A DNA stretch of 64,000 nucleotides from Hamadaea flava (lineage in GTDB: Bacteria > Actinomycetota > Actinomycetes > Mycobacteriales > Micromonosporaceae). Under the pieces are notes generated by a model that had not been told where the DNA came from, did no database searches, and saw only the letters and a list, made by a program, of their open reading frames with translations. The position numbers and the translations under genes are program-made. Below are positions 53,392-61,984 of the stretch, piece after piece. Location of the stretch: contig NZ_JAMZDZ010000001.1 of NCBI RefSeq assembly GCF_024172085.1, forward strand, positions 2,728,001 through 2,792,000. The letters run 5' to 3'. The first letter of the stretch is position 1. Each line of letters starts with the position of its first letter.

Positions 53392-53682
53392 GGACTGTCT
53401 CCTCCTCCGGATGGCGCGCGGAACCGGCCGGGTGGTGACCCGGTACCGTCCGAACGCCTTAGGTGATTGCGGGAGATTAATCCCTCACGCGAGTCGCTGT
53501 CTATATCTAAAAAGTTATATGTCTCAAAGGAATTATCCACATTGTGACCAGGGCGAAAGGAGGCGATTCCGAGTTCGGATTCATCTACTGGAAAGGCATG
53601 CGTCGACTGCTCCCCACTGGACTCACGGCCCGTACGCCCTTAAATTCTGGGAGTAACCCCCGCGTCCACTGGAGGACCCCAC

Positions 53683-56600
53683 GTGCGCACAAGACGCGCC
53701 CTGATCAGCCGCGCCGCGGCCGGACTCGCCGTGGCCGTGAGCCTGGCCATGATCCCGGCCCCGGCTCAGGCGGCGACCCCCACCGACCTGTTCATCTCGG
53801 AGTACGTCGAGGGCAGTTCGAACAACAAGGCCCTGGAGTTCTTCAACGGCACCGGCTCGGCCATCGACCTGGCCGCCGGCGCGTACAGCGTGCAGATCTT
53901 CTTCAACGGCGCGACCACCGCCGGCGCGACGATCAACCTGACCGGCACGGTGGCCGACGGCGACGTGTTCGTGCTGGCCGCCGCCTCCGCGTCGGCGACG
54001 ATCCTCGCGGTCGCCGATCAGACCACCACGGCGTCGCTCTACAACGGCGACGACGCCATCGTGCTGCGCAAGGGCACGACCGTGCTGGACTCGATCGGCC
54101 AGACCGGGGTCGACCCCGGCACCGAGTGGGGCAGCGGCCTGACCAGCACCGCCGACAACACGCTGCGGCGCAACGCGACCGTGATCGCCGGGGACCTCGA
54201 CCCCACCGACGCGTTCGACCCGGCCGCCCAGTGGACCGGCTACGCCACGGACACCTTCGACGGGCTCGGCGCGCACGCCGTGGACGGCAGCGGAGACCAG
54301 CCCGCGGCGCTGTCCTGCGGCGGGACGCTGACCGTCAGCCAGGGCCAGGGCGGCGAACGTGTCGTCACCGCCGTGGACGCCGACGACCAGATCACCGACC
54401 TCGCGGTCGCGGTGAACCCCACGCCGTCCGCCGGCAGCGTCTCGCGTACCAGTCTGACCGCGGCCAGTGAGGTCGGCGGGACCGCCAGCGCCACGATCAC
54501 CGTGACCAGCGACGTGCCTGCGGGCTCTTACGCAGTGACCGTGACCTCGACCGACGCGAGCGGGTCCGCCGCGACCTGCACGTTCACCGTCACGGTGACC
54601 AAGGTGTACACCGTGGGCGAGATCCAGGGCTCGACCGGCGACGCGGATAACCCGCGCACCGACCGCTCGCCCTTCGCCCCGGCCAGCGGAAACGGCACGA
54701 GCTCGACGCTCTACGACATCCGCGGCGTGATCACCCAGCGCACCCTCGCGCGGACCTCGGCCGGCGCCGACCAGAACGGCTTCTTCCTCCAGTCCCGCAA
54801 GACCGACACCGACGGCGACCCGACCAGCTCGGACGGCGTCTTCGTGTTCATGGGCTCGTTCACCTCGCTCATCGGCGGCTACGTGCCGGTCGTGGGCGAC
54901 GAGGTCGTGATCCGCGCGCGCGTCTCGGAATACTTCTTCATGACCCAGCTCACCTCGGCCTCGCTGGTCAGCAAGCTCGTCTCCGGGGTCGACGTCCGCG
55001 ACCAGGTCGCGGTCACCGACGCCAAGCCCCCCGCCGACTCGGCCGCCGCGGACCGCTTCTGGGAGCGGCACGAGAGCGAGCAGATGAGGGTACGCGCGGG
55101 GAGCGCCGTCACCGGGGCACGCGACGTCTTCCGGTCCACCTTGGACTCCGAGGTCTGGCTGATCGACCGGGACGATCCGCTGATGTCGCGGGCCGACCCG
55201 TACACCCGCCGGGTCTACCGTGACCCGCACCCGATGGACAACGACCCGCTGCACTTCTTCGACGACGGCAACGGCAACCGGATCCTCGTCGGCAGCCTCG
55301 GCGTGAAGGCCAGCGCCCACGACAACACCACGCTGGTGCCCCCGGCCAGCGACTTCGACCTCGTCGAGTCCGACGCGGTCGGCGGGCTGATGTACAACTT
55401 CGAGAAGTACTCCATCCAGCCCGACGCCATCGCGTTCACCGACGGTCCCGACCCGGCGGGCCTGGCCGCGCCGCGGGCGGCCGACCGGAACGAGGAGTTC
55501 GCGGTCGCCACCTTCAACGTCGAGAACCTCTACGACTACCGGGACGACCCGTTCGACGGCTGTGACTTCACCGGCAACTCCGGCTGCCCCGGGGTCAGCC
55601 CGCCGTTCGACTACGTCCCCGCGTCGGAGTCGGAGTACCGGGCGCATCTGAGCGGGCTGGCCACGCAGATCACCGCCAACCTGCACTCTCCCGATCTGCT
55701 GCTCGTGCAGGAGGCCGAGGACCAGGACATCTGCACGGTCGCCAATGGCGCGCTGGTGTGCGGCGACACGAACAACGCCGACGGCAAGCCGGACACGCTG
55801 CAGGACCTCGCCCTGGCGATCGCCACAGCCGGTGGCCCGGTCTACGACACGGCTTTCGACCGGGACGGGGCCGACGCTCGCGGGATCACCTCCGCGTTCC
55901 TCTACCGGACCGACCGGCTGTCGCTGGCCGCTCCGGCGTCGGTGCTCACCGCCACGCCGGGTGTGGTGTACCGCAGCGCCGACCTGTCGTACAACACGGA
56001 TGTCTCGAACCCGAAGGCGCTCAACGCTCAACTGCCCTCGGACGTGGACACGTCGACCGGGGTGGACGGCTCGAACGTCTACACCCGGGCGCCGCAGGTG
56101 GCCCGGTTCACCGTCGCCGCCCGGCCGGGGTCTGCTGAGGGTCTGACGTTGTGGGCGGTCAGCAACCACTTCTCGTCCACCCCGGACGCCCGGGTCGGGC
56201 AGCGGTCCGAGCAGGCGGCGTACGGGGCGGCGATCGTCAAGGCCATCCAGGCGACCGACCCGGCCGCCCGGGTCGTCTACGGCGGCGACCTGAACGTCTT
56301 CCCACGCCCGGACGACCCGATCGCGACCTCGGACTCCGACACCCCGTCGGACCAGCTCAAGGCGCTCTACGACGGCGGGCTCTACAACCTGTGGGAGGTG
56401 CTGGCGGCGGACGTACCCGCGTCGGCGTACTCCTACGAGTACGAAGGCCAGGCGCAGACGCTGGACCACCTCTGGGTCACCGGCCCGCTCTACGACGACC
56501 TGATCCAGATGCGGGCCGCCCACGTCAACGCCGGCTACCCGGCCGACTACGACGGCGACGGCGCGCACGGCGTCAGCGACCACGACCCGCAGGTGGCGCT

Positions 56601-56955
56601 GTTCGCGTCGCGGGCGCGGCTCACCGTCGCCGACGTCACGGTCACCGAAGGCACCGGAACCGGGTCGACGCGTACGCCGCTGACGTTCACCGTCAAGCTC
56701 AGCCGGCCGCTGTCGCAGCCGCTGCCGCTGTGCGCCGTCGCGTACGGGATCACGGCGTCCCCGTCGAACGACTTCGACCCGGTGCTGACCTGCGCCGTCG
56801 TGGCCGCCGGCCAGACGACGTGGACGGTGACCGTGCCGGTCGTGGCGGACAAGCGCAAGGAAGGCACCGAAAAACTCGGGCTGTTCGTGACCGGGCTGCC
56901 CTCGGTCGTCTACACCGACTCGGTCGCCGTCGGCACCATCCTCGACGACGACTGA
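53683..56955 (+). CDS. Secreted ExeM/NucH-type extracellular nuclease, multidomain
   Basis: A 1090-residue exported DNA/RNA-degrading protein. The GTG start follows GGAGG. A signal peptide ends near AQAA (27). Next are a lamin-tail domain (about 30-165; LFISEYVEGSSNNKALEFFN), a cadherin/Ig-like region (about 205-305), an OB-fold-like segment (about 308-420), and the EEP nuclease domain (about 605-960) with ATFNVENLY, LLLVQEAEDQD, YGGDLNVFP and GVSDHDPQVALF as metal and catalytic motifs. The C-terminus is a Calx-beta domain (about 975-1090, VTVTEGTG...DDD). It supplies phosphate and nucleotides from extracellular DNA, which fits a neighbourhood with pst genes, but I see no PHO box upstream. 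The 291-base upstream gap holds an AT-rich patch near 53500-53545. Confidence 0.9.
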   Translation: MRTRRALISRAAAGLAVAVSLAMIPAPAQAATPTDLFISEYVEGSSNNKALEFFNGTGSAIDLAAGAYSVQIFFNGATTAGATINLTGTVADGDVFVLAAASASATILAVADQTTTASLYNGDDAIVLRKGTTVLDSIGQTGVDPGTEWGSGLTSTADNTLRRNATVIAGDLDPTDAFDPAAQWTGYATDTFDGLGAHAVDGSGDQPAALSCGGTLTVSQGQGGERVVTAVDADDQITDLAVAVNPTPSAGSVSRTSLTAASEVGGTASATITVTSDVPAGSYAVTVTSTDASGSAATCTFTVTVTKVYTVGEIQGSTGDADNPRTDRSPFAPASGNGTSSTLYDIRGVITQRTLARTSAGADQNGFFLQSRKTDTDGDPTSSDGVFVFMGSFTSLIGGYVPVVGDEVVIRARVSEYFFMTQLTSASLVSKLVSGVDVRDQVAVTDAKPPADSAAADRFWERHESEQMRVRAGSAVTGARDVFRSTLDSEVWLIDRDDPLMSRADPYTRRVYRDPHPMDNDPLHFFDDGNGNRILVGSLGVKASAHDNTTLVPPASDFDLVESDAVGGLMYNFEKYSIQPDAIAFTDGPDPAGLAAPRAADRNEEFAVATFNVENLYDYRDDPFDGCDFTGNSGCPGVSPPFDYVPASESEYRAHLSGLATQITANLHSPDLLLVQEAEDQDICTVANGALVCGDTNNADGKPDTLQDLALAIATAGGPVYDTAFDRDGADARGITSAFLYRTDRLSLAAPASVLTATPGVVYRSADLSYNTDVSNPKALNAQLPSDVDTSTGVDGSNVYTRAPQVARFTVAARPGSAEGLTLWAVSNHFSSTPDARVGQRSEQAAYGAAIVKAIQATDPAARVVYGGDLNVFPRPDDPIATSDSDTPSDQLKALYDGGLYNLWEVLAADVPASAYSYEYEGQAQTLDHLWVTGPLYDDLIQMRAAHVNAGYPADYDGDGAHGVSDHDPQVALFASRARLTVADVTVTEGTGTGSTRTPLTFTVKLSRPLSQPLPLCAVAYGITASPSNDFDPVLTCAVVAAGQTTWTVTVPVVADKRKEGTEKLGLFVTGLPSVVYTDSVAVGTILDDD

Positions 56956-56972
56956 TTCGCCTTCGCACCACC

Positions 56973-57004
56973 GGGCGGCGCTTCGCTTTCGCGGAGCGCC
57001 GCCC
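56973..57004. terminator. Stem-loop after the nuclease gene
   Basis: GGGCGGCGCT (56973-56982) pairs with AGCGCCGCCC (56995-57004), loop 12 bases, 17 bases past the stop. A probable intrinsic terminator. Confidence 0.65.
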
Positions 57005-57009
57005 GCTTC

Positions 57010-57082
57010 GTTAGGTGCAGATCACGGTTATGCATGCTTCCGCGGCCGGATTTGGCCTGCGTAACCGTGATCTGCAGCTAAC
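57010..57082. repeat. Long GATC-containing inverted repeat
   Basis: Arms of 21 bases (57010-57030 and 57062-57082) pair with one mismatch; the shared core is TGCAGATCACGGTTA. The centre is 31 bases. It lies between convergent genes, directly after a stronger hairpin, and is followed by about 100 bases of almost pure G/C low-complexity sequence up to the RibD-like gene end. Confidence 0.85.
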
Positions 57083-57188
57083 GGGCAGCGCCGGCGCGGG
57101 CGCGGGCGGCGCAGCCGGGCGGGCGGCGCGGGCGCGGGCGGCGTCAGCTGGCCGTGCGGGCGGGCGTCGCGCCAGCGGGCCGCGGCCG

Positions 57189-57821
57189 TCAGCGGGCGGC
57201 GCGGGTGTAGCGGGTGAACAAGAGTTCGCCGTCGGTCAGCAGGTGCGCCAGCTCCATCCGTTGCGGGGGCGACGGCGGCCCGGCGGTGATGCGCGTACCG
57301 CCGGGTCCGGCCAGGACCGGGCTGATCGTCAGGCACAGTTCGTCCACCGCACCGGCCGCCTCCAGCGTCCCGACCAGCGACGGGCCGCCTTCGCACAGCA
57401 CCCTGGTCAAACCGCGTTCGGTCAGCCCGGCGAGCATCGTCGGCACGTCGACCTCGGTGTCTCCGGCGAGGATCACGTCGCGGAATCGCTCCCGGCCGGG
57501 TGCGGCGGCGACCGTCACGATGATCGCGTCGCCGAACGTGTCCGGGTCGAGGTCGAGCCGCCGTGTCACGATCGCCATCCGCGGCTGGACCAGGTCGTAT
57601 CCCTCTGTGCGTACGGTGCCTGCCCCGACGAGCACGACATCGGACGCCTTGCGCAGGACGCCCATCAGGGCTTGATCGTTGGCGTTGCCCAGCCCGCCGG
57701 AGCGCCCGTCGAGGACGGCGGACCCGTCGGCGGACGCGATGAAGTTCACCCGTACGCCTGGTGATTGTGCGTACAGAGAGGAGAGATCAGCAGGGCCACG
57801 AACAGGGAAGAGTTGTTCCAC
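57189..57821 (-). CDS. RibD C-terminal-like (pyrimidine reductase / DHFR-fold) protein
   Basis: A 210-residue NADPH-dependent reductase-fold protein. Motifs are FIASADGSAVLDGRSGGLG (substrate loop), DVVLVGAGTVRTEGY and RVLCEGGPSLVGTL (cofactor site). It lacks the RibD deaminase domain, so it may be a stand-alone reductase of riboflavin-like pathways or of another ring. No riboflavin genes adjoin it. The GTG start at 57821 has a weak ribosome site. Confidence 0.83.
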   Translation of the reverse strand: MEQLFPVRGPADLSSLYAQSPGVRVNFIASADGSAVLDGRSGGLGNANDQALMGVLRKASDVVLVGAGTVRTEGYDLVQPRMAIVTRRLDLDPDTFGDAIIVTVAAAPGRERFRDVILAGDTEVDVPTMLAGLTERGLTRVLCEGGPSLVGTLEAAGAVDELCLTISPVLAGPGGTRITAGPPSPPQRMELAHLLTDGELLFTRYTRAAR

Positions 57822-57917
57822 CCCAGCAGGTTCTCACGAAACCGAACTCGTTCGGGCGATCTCCGTAGCATGATCATGTATCGACATCTGTCACATTGGT
57901 TCCTTACCATAGTGAAC

Positions 57918-58394
57918 ATGGCACGCACGAGAACCGTCGCCGGCGCCGGAACGATCGGCACCGCTCTGCTCGTCCTGCTGTTCGGTAGCCAGCCGATCGT
58001 CGAATGGGTGAACAAACACACCCAGCCCGACGAGGCTTTCGGTTGGTTCATGCGGGTCCTGACCTGGCCACGTTGGGCTTTCGGCCCGGTCGACGGATCC
58101 GCCGGTTCGATGCGGCGGCTGCTCGCGGACGACCTGCGAGCACTCCTCCTCATCCTGTTCGTCGCGGTCATCCTGGCGGTCGGTGCGAAAACGGCCAGTG
58201 GGGTGTCCGCCTTCATCCTGGGTTGGGCGGCCGTGATCTTCGCAGCCGCGCTCGCCGCGTTCATCACCGCGTTCATCCTGGCCGACCCATCGCTGCTCAC
58301 CGCGTTGCAGCTGGCGGCGGCCGGATCTGCGTACGGGCTGTTCGCGGGGTGGATAGTCGGGGCGATCACCGTCACCGGCAAGGCCGCCGGATAA
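57918..58394 (+). CDS. Hypothetical membrane protein
   Basis: A 158-residue protein with about four hydrophobic helices (first GAGTIGTALLVLLFGSQPIVEWV). I do not recognise it. The start ATG at 57918 is chosen because the upstream frame overlaps the divergent RibD-like gene. It ends 7 bases before the Eis-like gene, suggesting co-transcription. Confidence 0.65.
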   Translation: MARTRTVAGAGTIGTALLVLLFGSQPIVEWVNKHTQPDEAFGWFMRVLTWPRWAFGPVDGSAGSMRRLLADDLRALLLILFVAVILAVGAKTASGVSAFILGWAAVIFAAALAAFITAFILADPSLLTALQLAAAGSAYGLFAGWIVGAITVTGKAAG

Positions 58395-58401
58395 TGACGG
58401 G

Positions 58402-59601
58402 GTGGCTCATGATCATGCCGAAATCGACCTCCGGGAGCTGACCGAGACCGACGCCGAGGCTGCCTGGCGACTTGGCAGCCTCGCCTTCGGCTATCACGAC
58501 CGGCCCATGCCGACCGAATTCGCCGACCAACCCGGCCGCGTCACCTGGGGCGCGTTCGACCACTCCGGCCGGCTGCTGGCCAAGGCCGTCGACCGTGACC
58601 AGGGACAATGGTTCGGCGGAAAGATCGTGCCGACCTCCGGAGTCGCCGGGGTGGCCGTCGCCGCCGAGGCGCGCCGGACCGGGCTGAGCCGGGCGGTCCT
58701 GACCCGATTGCTCGCCGGAGCCCGCGATCGCGGCGCGGCGATCAGCACCCTCTTCCCCACGACGCCATTCCCCTACCGCCGCCTCGGCTGGGAAGAGGTC
58801 GGCGCGCTCACGTCGTACTCGCTGCCCACCGCGTCGCTCGCGACCGTGCGCGACTCCGGGCTCACGCTACGACCCGCGACCGTCGCCGACGTCCCCGGCA
58901 TCTACTCGGCCTACGACCGCGTCGCCCGCACCGGCACCGGCCTCATGAACCGGTACGGCCCGCTGTTCGACACCACCCCCGAAGAACTCATCCAGGACTT
59001 CGACGGCCTCACAGTCGCCGTCGGCCCTTCTGGTTCGATCGACGGGTACGCGAGCTGGGAACGTGGTTCGGGCTACGACGAACGTGGCCGGATCACCGCG
59101 TACGACGTGATCGCCGCGACCGCGGAGGCGACCAGCGCCCTGCTGGCGATGTTCGGCGGGTGGTCCAGTGTCGCGCCGACGACGGTCTTGCGGCTGGCGT
59201 ACCCGGATCCCTTGTGGTTCTTCCTCGCGAGCCCGCTGGCGAAAGTCGAGAAGCGACAGCCGTGGATGTTGAGGGTGGTCGACGCGGCGCGCGCGGTCGA
59301 GGCGCGCGGCTGGCCGGAGTTCGTGAGCGGCAGCGTGGACCTGGAGCTGATCGACGCTGAGTGCCCGTGGAACGCCGGACGGTACCGGCTGGTCCTCGAC
59401 GGCGGCCAGGCGCGGCTGGAGCCCGGCGGCACCGGGGCGGTCCGCGTCGGGCCGCGTGCCCTCGGCGTCTGGTACGCCGGTGCCGCCGCGCCCGACGCGC
59501 TGCGCCGAGCCGGCCTGCTGAGCGGCGGAGACGCTCGGACGGACGCGTTCTTGCAGGCGGCGACGGCGGGACCGGCGCCGACCCTGCTCGACTACTTCTG
59601 A
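58402..59601 (+). CDS. Eis-like N-acetyltransferase
   Basis: A 399-residue three-domain GNAT protein. Domain 1 has VAGVAVAAEARRTGLSRAVL (acetyl-CoA loop) and FPYRRLGWE with Tyr125, the equivalent of the general acid Tyr126 of mycobacterial Eis. A second GNAT-like domain spans about 150-280, and the last 100 residues form the sterol-carrier-like domain. The chain ends LLDYF, so the C-terminal carboxylate needed as base in Eis is present. Eis proteins acetylate aminoglycosides and protein lysines. Substrate here is unknown. The start is a GTG 7 bases after the preceding gene. Confidence 0.88.
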   Translation: MAHDHAEIDLRELTETDAEAAWRLGSLAFGYHDRPMPTEFADQPGRVTWGAFDHSGRLLAKAVDRDQGQWFGGKIVPTSGVAGVAVAAEARRTGLSRAVLTRLLAGARDRGAAISTLFPTTPFPYRRLGWEEVGALTSYSLPTASLATVRDSGLTLRPATVADVPGIYSAYDRVARTGTGLMNRYGPLFDTTPEELIQDFDGLTVAVGPSGSIDGYASWERGSGYDERGRITAYDVIAATAEATSALLAMFGGWSSVAPTTVLRLAYPDPLWFFLASPLAKVEKRQPWMLRVVDAARAVEARGWPEFVSGSVDLELIDAECPWNAGRYRLVLDGGQARLEPGGTGAVRVGPRALGVWYAGAAAPDALRRAGLLSGGDARTDAFLQAATAGPAPTLLDYF

Positions 59602-59612
59602 GCGCGGCTGTG

Positions 59613-59618
59613 TATAGT
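59613..59618 (+). promoter_or_regulatory. Putative -10 element for tRNA-Gly
   Basis: TATAGT lies 26 bases before the tRNA, in otherwise GC-rich sequence. No clear -35 is visible; the TTCTGA at about 59596 is only a weak candidate. Confidence 0.35.
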
Positions 59619-59643
59619 GAGCGACGTCGGCGTGAGCCGGCAG

Positions 59644-59716
59644 GCGGACGTAGCGCAGCTGGTAGCGCATCACCTTGCCAAGGTGAGGGTCGCGAGTTCG
59701 AATCTCGTCGTCCGCT
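59644..59716 (+). tRNA. tRNA-Gly (anticodon GCC)
   Basis: A 73-base cloverleaf. The acceptor GCGGACG pairs with CGTCCGC. The D-arm stem is GCGC/GCGC. The anticodon stem TCACC/GGTGA encloses TTGCCAA, giving anticodon GCC. The T-arm has GCGAG-TTCGAAT-CTCGT. The discriminator is T and no CCA is encoded. It reads GGC/GGU, the main glycine codons here. A strong terminator follows and no integrase adjoins. Confidence 0.95.
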
Positions 59717-59730
59717 CTCGCTCTTCTCCT

Positions 59731-59755
59731 GAAGCCCACCCTGGGGGTGGGCTTC
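59731..59755 (+). terminator. Intrinsic terminator of tRNA-Gly
   Basis: GAAGCCCACCC (59731-59741) pairs perfectly with GGGTGGGCTTC (59745-59755), loop TGG. It begins 15 bases after the tRNA. Confidence 0.85.
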
Positions 59756-59786
59756 AGTACTTTCCGCGCTGGTAACGTCGCTTGTC

Positions 59787-60683
59787 GTGACGATCTTTCT
59801 GCCGGAGCTCATTGAACCCCGCCGGGTCATCGCCGGGCGTACCTTCGACTTCGACCGGCAGGTCGCCGTCATGGCGGTGGTGAACCGCACCCCCGACTCG
59901 TTCTACGACAAGGGCGCGACGTTCGCCCTGGAACGCGCGGTCGAGGCGGTCGACCAGGCGATCCTGGAAGGAGCCGACTGGGTCGACATCGGCGGGGTGA
60001 AGTTCTCCCCCGACGGCCCCGAGGTCACCGCGGCCGAGGAAGCCGAGCGGGTGCTGCCGGTCGTGCTCTCCGCCGCGCGTACGCACCCGGGAACGGTCAT
60101 CTCGGTCGACACGTTCCGGGTGGAAGTCGCCGCCGCCGCCCTGGCCGCCGGCGCGCACGTCGTGAACGACACGACCGGACTACACGATCCGGCACTGGCC
60201 GACCTGGTCGCGGCCAACCCGCAAGCGCAACTGATCATCACGCACAGCCTGGCCAAACCGCGTACGCACTTCCCCCGGCCGTCCTACGCCGACGTCGCCC
60301 GGGACATCGCGGCGTTCCTGCGGGACCGCGTCGACATCGCCCTGTCCCGGGGCGTACGCCCGGAGCAGATCATCATCGACCCCGGCCACGACCTGAACAA
60401 GAACACCCGGCACACCCTGGAACTGACCCGGCGGCTCGACGAGATCGCCGCGGTCGGCTACCCGATGCTGGCCGCCGTGTCCAACAAGGACTTCGTCGGG
60501 GAGACGCTGGACCGGCCGCAAGGAGCCCGGCTGGAAGGGTCACTGGCCGCCGAAGTCGTCAGCATCCTGCTCGGCGCCCGGATCGTGCGTATGCACAACG
60601 TCCGCGCCGCCGTGGACGCCGCCCGGATGACGGAAGCGATCCTGGGGTGGCGCGAACCCGCCTACCTCAAACACAACGTCTGA
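59787..60683 (+). CDS. Dihydropteroate synthase-like protein (FolP2 type)
   Basis: A 298-residue TIM-barrel protein of the pterin-binding family. It retains MAVVNRTPDSFYDKG (loop 1), ISVDTFRVEVAAAAL, VVNDTTGLHDP and DPGHDLNKNTRHTLEL. The pABA/sulfonamide loop is not canonical: DIGGVKFSPDGPEV replaces the usual GGxSTRPG. Mycobacterial FolP2 shows a similar change and lacks normal DHPS activity, so this copy may bind a pterin or other ligand without making dihydropteroate. No other folate genes adjoin. Confidence 0.82.
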   Translation: MTIFLPELIEPRRVIAGRTFDFDRQVAVMAVVNRTPDSFYDKGATFALERAVEAVDQAILEGADWVDIGGVKFSPDGPEVTAAEEAERVLPVVLSAARTHPGTVISVDTFRVEVAAAALAAGAHVVNDTTGLHDPALADLVAANPQAQLIITHSLAKPRTHFPRPSYADVARDIAAFLRDRVDIALSRGVRPEQIIIDPGHDLNKNTRHTLELTRRLDEIAAVGYPMLAAVSNKDFVGETLDRPQGARLEGSLAAEVVSILLGARIVRMHNVRAAVDAARMTEAILGWREPAYLKHNV

Positions 60684-60803
60684 CCCTCGCTGTGCGCTGC
60701 ACGTACAGTTCGGTGCGCGCCAAACTCCGCGGATCCGTTGGGTTCACAACCGAGATGACCTTCGGCAGGCTGGGACGACCGTCCACCACGAAGGGAAGCT
60801 GAC

Positions 60804-61130
60804 ATGAAACTCGACGCGCGCAAGAAGATTCGAGCCGGCGTACTAGGAGCAGCGATCGCCCTCGGAACGCTCGTCGCGATCAGCCCAGCGAGCCCGGCCG
60901 CCGCCGCCACCTATTGCACCCTGAAGGTCGAGACGCGGGCAGCGGACTGGACCGCGCAGTCCGGGTGGGCCTGGTACACGAACTGCAGCAGCATCACCAG
61001 GAAGGTCCGGACCAAGAACAGCGGTGGGACGTACTCGTCGTGCCAGCTTCTGACTCCGTACGCCACGTACCGCTGGGATTGGATCGCCATTTTGGGCATC
61101 GGATACCCGCAGAGCATGGTGACCTGCTGA
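60804..61130 (+). CDS. Small secreted four-cysteine protein
   Basis: A 108-residue protein with a Sec signal (MKLDARKKIRAGVLGAAIAL to about residue 35, SPAAAAT). The mature part of about 73 residues has four cysteines (TYC, NCS, SCQ and the final C), enough for two disulfides, and is rich in Tyr and Trp. GAAGGGAAG precedes the ATG. I recognise no family. It could be an extracellular structural, inhibitor or signalling protein. Confidence 0.7.
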   Translation: MKLDARKKIRAGVLGAAIALGTLVAISPASPAAAATYCTLKVETRAADWTAQSGWAWYTNCSSITRKVRTKNSGGTYSSCQLLTPYATYRWDWIAILGIGYPQSMVTC

Positions 61131-61217
61131 CGGGATAAGCCGCTCAGCGGAACGGGTTCACGGCCGCGAGCTACCTCCACCGCGGCCGTGAACGCCAATG
61201 CCCCGCCGCCACTCTCC

Positions 61218-61282
61218 CCGTTGATCATGGCGTTGACTGTGGTCTCGGCGGTGTGTCATGACCGGAACTCCATGATCAACGG
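61218..61282. repeat. Interspersed palindromic element, copy B
   Basis: CCGTTGATCATGGCGTT (61218-61234) pairs with AACTCCATGATCAACGG (61266-61282) with one mismatch in 17. The 31-base centre contains GTGGTCTCGGCGGTGTG and GACCGG, matching copy A (38062-38125) in reverse orientation. It is followed by a GC-only low-complexity stretch up to the TetR gene end. Confidence 0.88.
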
Positions 61283-61351
61283 AACCGGCGAGCTGGGCGG
61301 CGTAGCGGGCGCGGCACGCAGCGCGGGCGCGGCACAGCGCGGGGCAGCGCG

Positions 61352-61891
61352 TCAGGGGCGCATGCCGGCAAGGGCGAAGCCGAGCATCCGATCAGCCTCC
61401 GCCGCCGATCCAGCCTCCCGCAGCCAAGCCGCCGCGTTCATCAGGGCGAACACGTCCTGCCCGGCCACGTCGGCCCGGATCTCCCCAGCTTTCCGGGCCC
61501 GAGCGGCCAGCCCTTCCCCGATCTCCATCATGCGTACGCAGCTCGCATGCAACTCGGACGCCGAGTCGTCGGCCCCGCCGACGAGTTCGGCCGCCAATCC
61601 CTGGTACGCCGCGGCATGCTCGGTGACGGCCCGAATCCACTGCTCCAACGCGTCGGCGGCGGGTGAGGTCAGCAACCGATCACCCAGCTCGAACAGTGTC
61701 TCGTTGCGTTCCCGGAGCAGCGCGCCGAGCAGCGCTCGACGGTTCGGAAAGTGACCGTAGAGCGTCCCGATGGCGACGCCTGCCGAGCGTGCGATGCGCT
61801 CCAACGGCGCGTCGACGCCGTGGTCACGGAACGCCGTCTCGGCGGCCGTCAGCAACCGTTCGTAGTTGCGTTGGGCATCAGCGCGCGGCAC
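61352..61891 (-). CDS. TetR-family transcriptional regulator
   Basis: A 179-residue repressor. The HTH is in LERIARSAGVAIGTLYGHFPNRRALLGALL (about 30-60); the ligand-binding part follows. A GTG at 61906 is in frame, but the bases GTGAGGAGGA there form an ideal ribosome site for the GTG at 61891, which I use. It is divergent from an NmrA-like gene with a clear inverted-repeat operator between them. Confidence 0.88.
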   Translation of the reverse strand: MPRADAQRNYERLLTAAETAFRDHGVDAPLERIARSAGVAIGTLYGHFPNRRALLGALLRERNETLFELGDRLLTSPAADALEQWIRAVTEHAAAYQGLAAELVGGADDSASELHASCVRMMEIGEGLAARARKAGEIRADVAGQDVFALMNAAAWLREAGSAAEADRMLGFALAGMRP

Positions 61892-61920
61892 CGGGGTCCT
61901 CCTCACAGCGGGGGTTGCTT

Positions 61921-61962
61921 AGTCGAGGGTACCTCAGGTTATATTCCGAGGGACCCTCGACT
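61921..61962. promoter_or_regulatory. TetR operator between divergent genes
   Basis: AGTCGAGGGTACCTC (61921-61935) and GAGGGACCCTCGACT (61948-61962) are inverted with one mismatch over 15 bases and a 12-base AT-rich spacer. Each arm also holds a smaller near-palindrome (GAGGGTACCTC, GAGGGACCCTC), so two repressor dimers may bind. Confidence 0.7.
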
Positions 61963-61984
61963 TAACTCCAGCGAAGGAGACCCC

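Noticed and set aside
53623-56583. 986-codon minus-strand frame opposite the secreted nuclease
   Set aside because: Antisense shadow rich in Val/Arg/Gly; the plus-strand gene has signal peptide and nuclease motifs.
59644-59760. tRNA-Gly as an attachment site for an integrated element
   Set aside because: No integrase or duplicated tRNA 3' end nearby; housekeeping-type genes lie on both sides.
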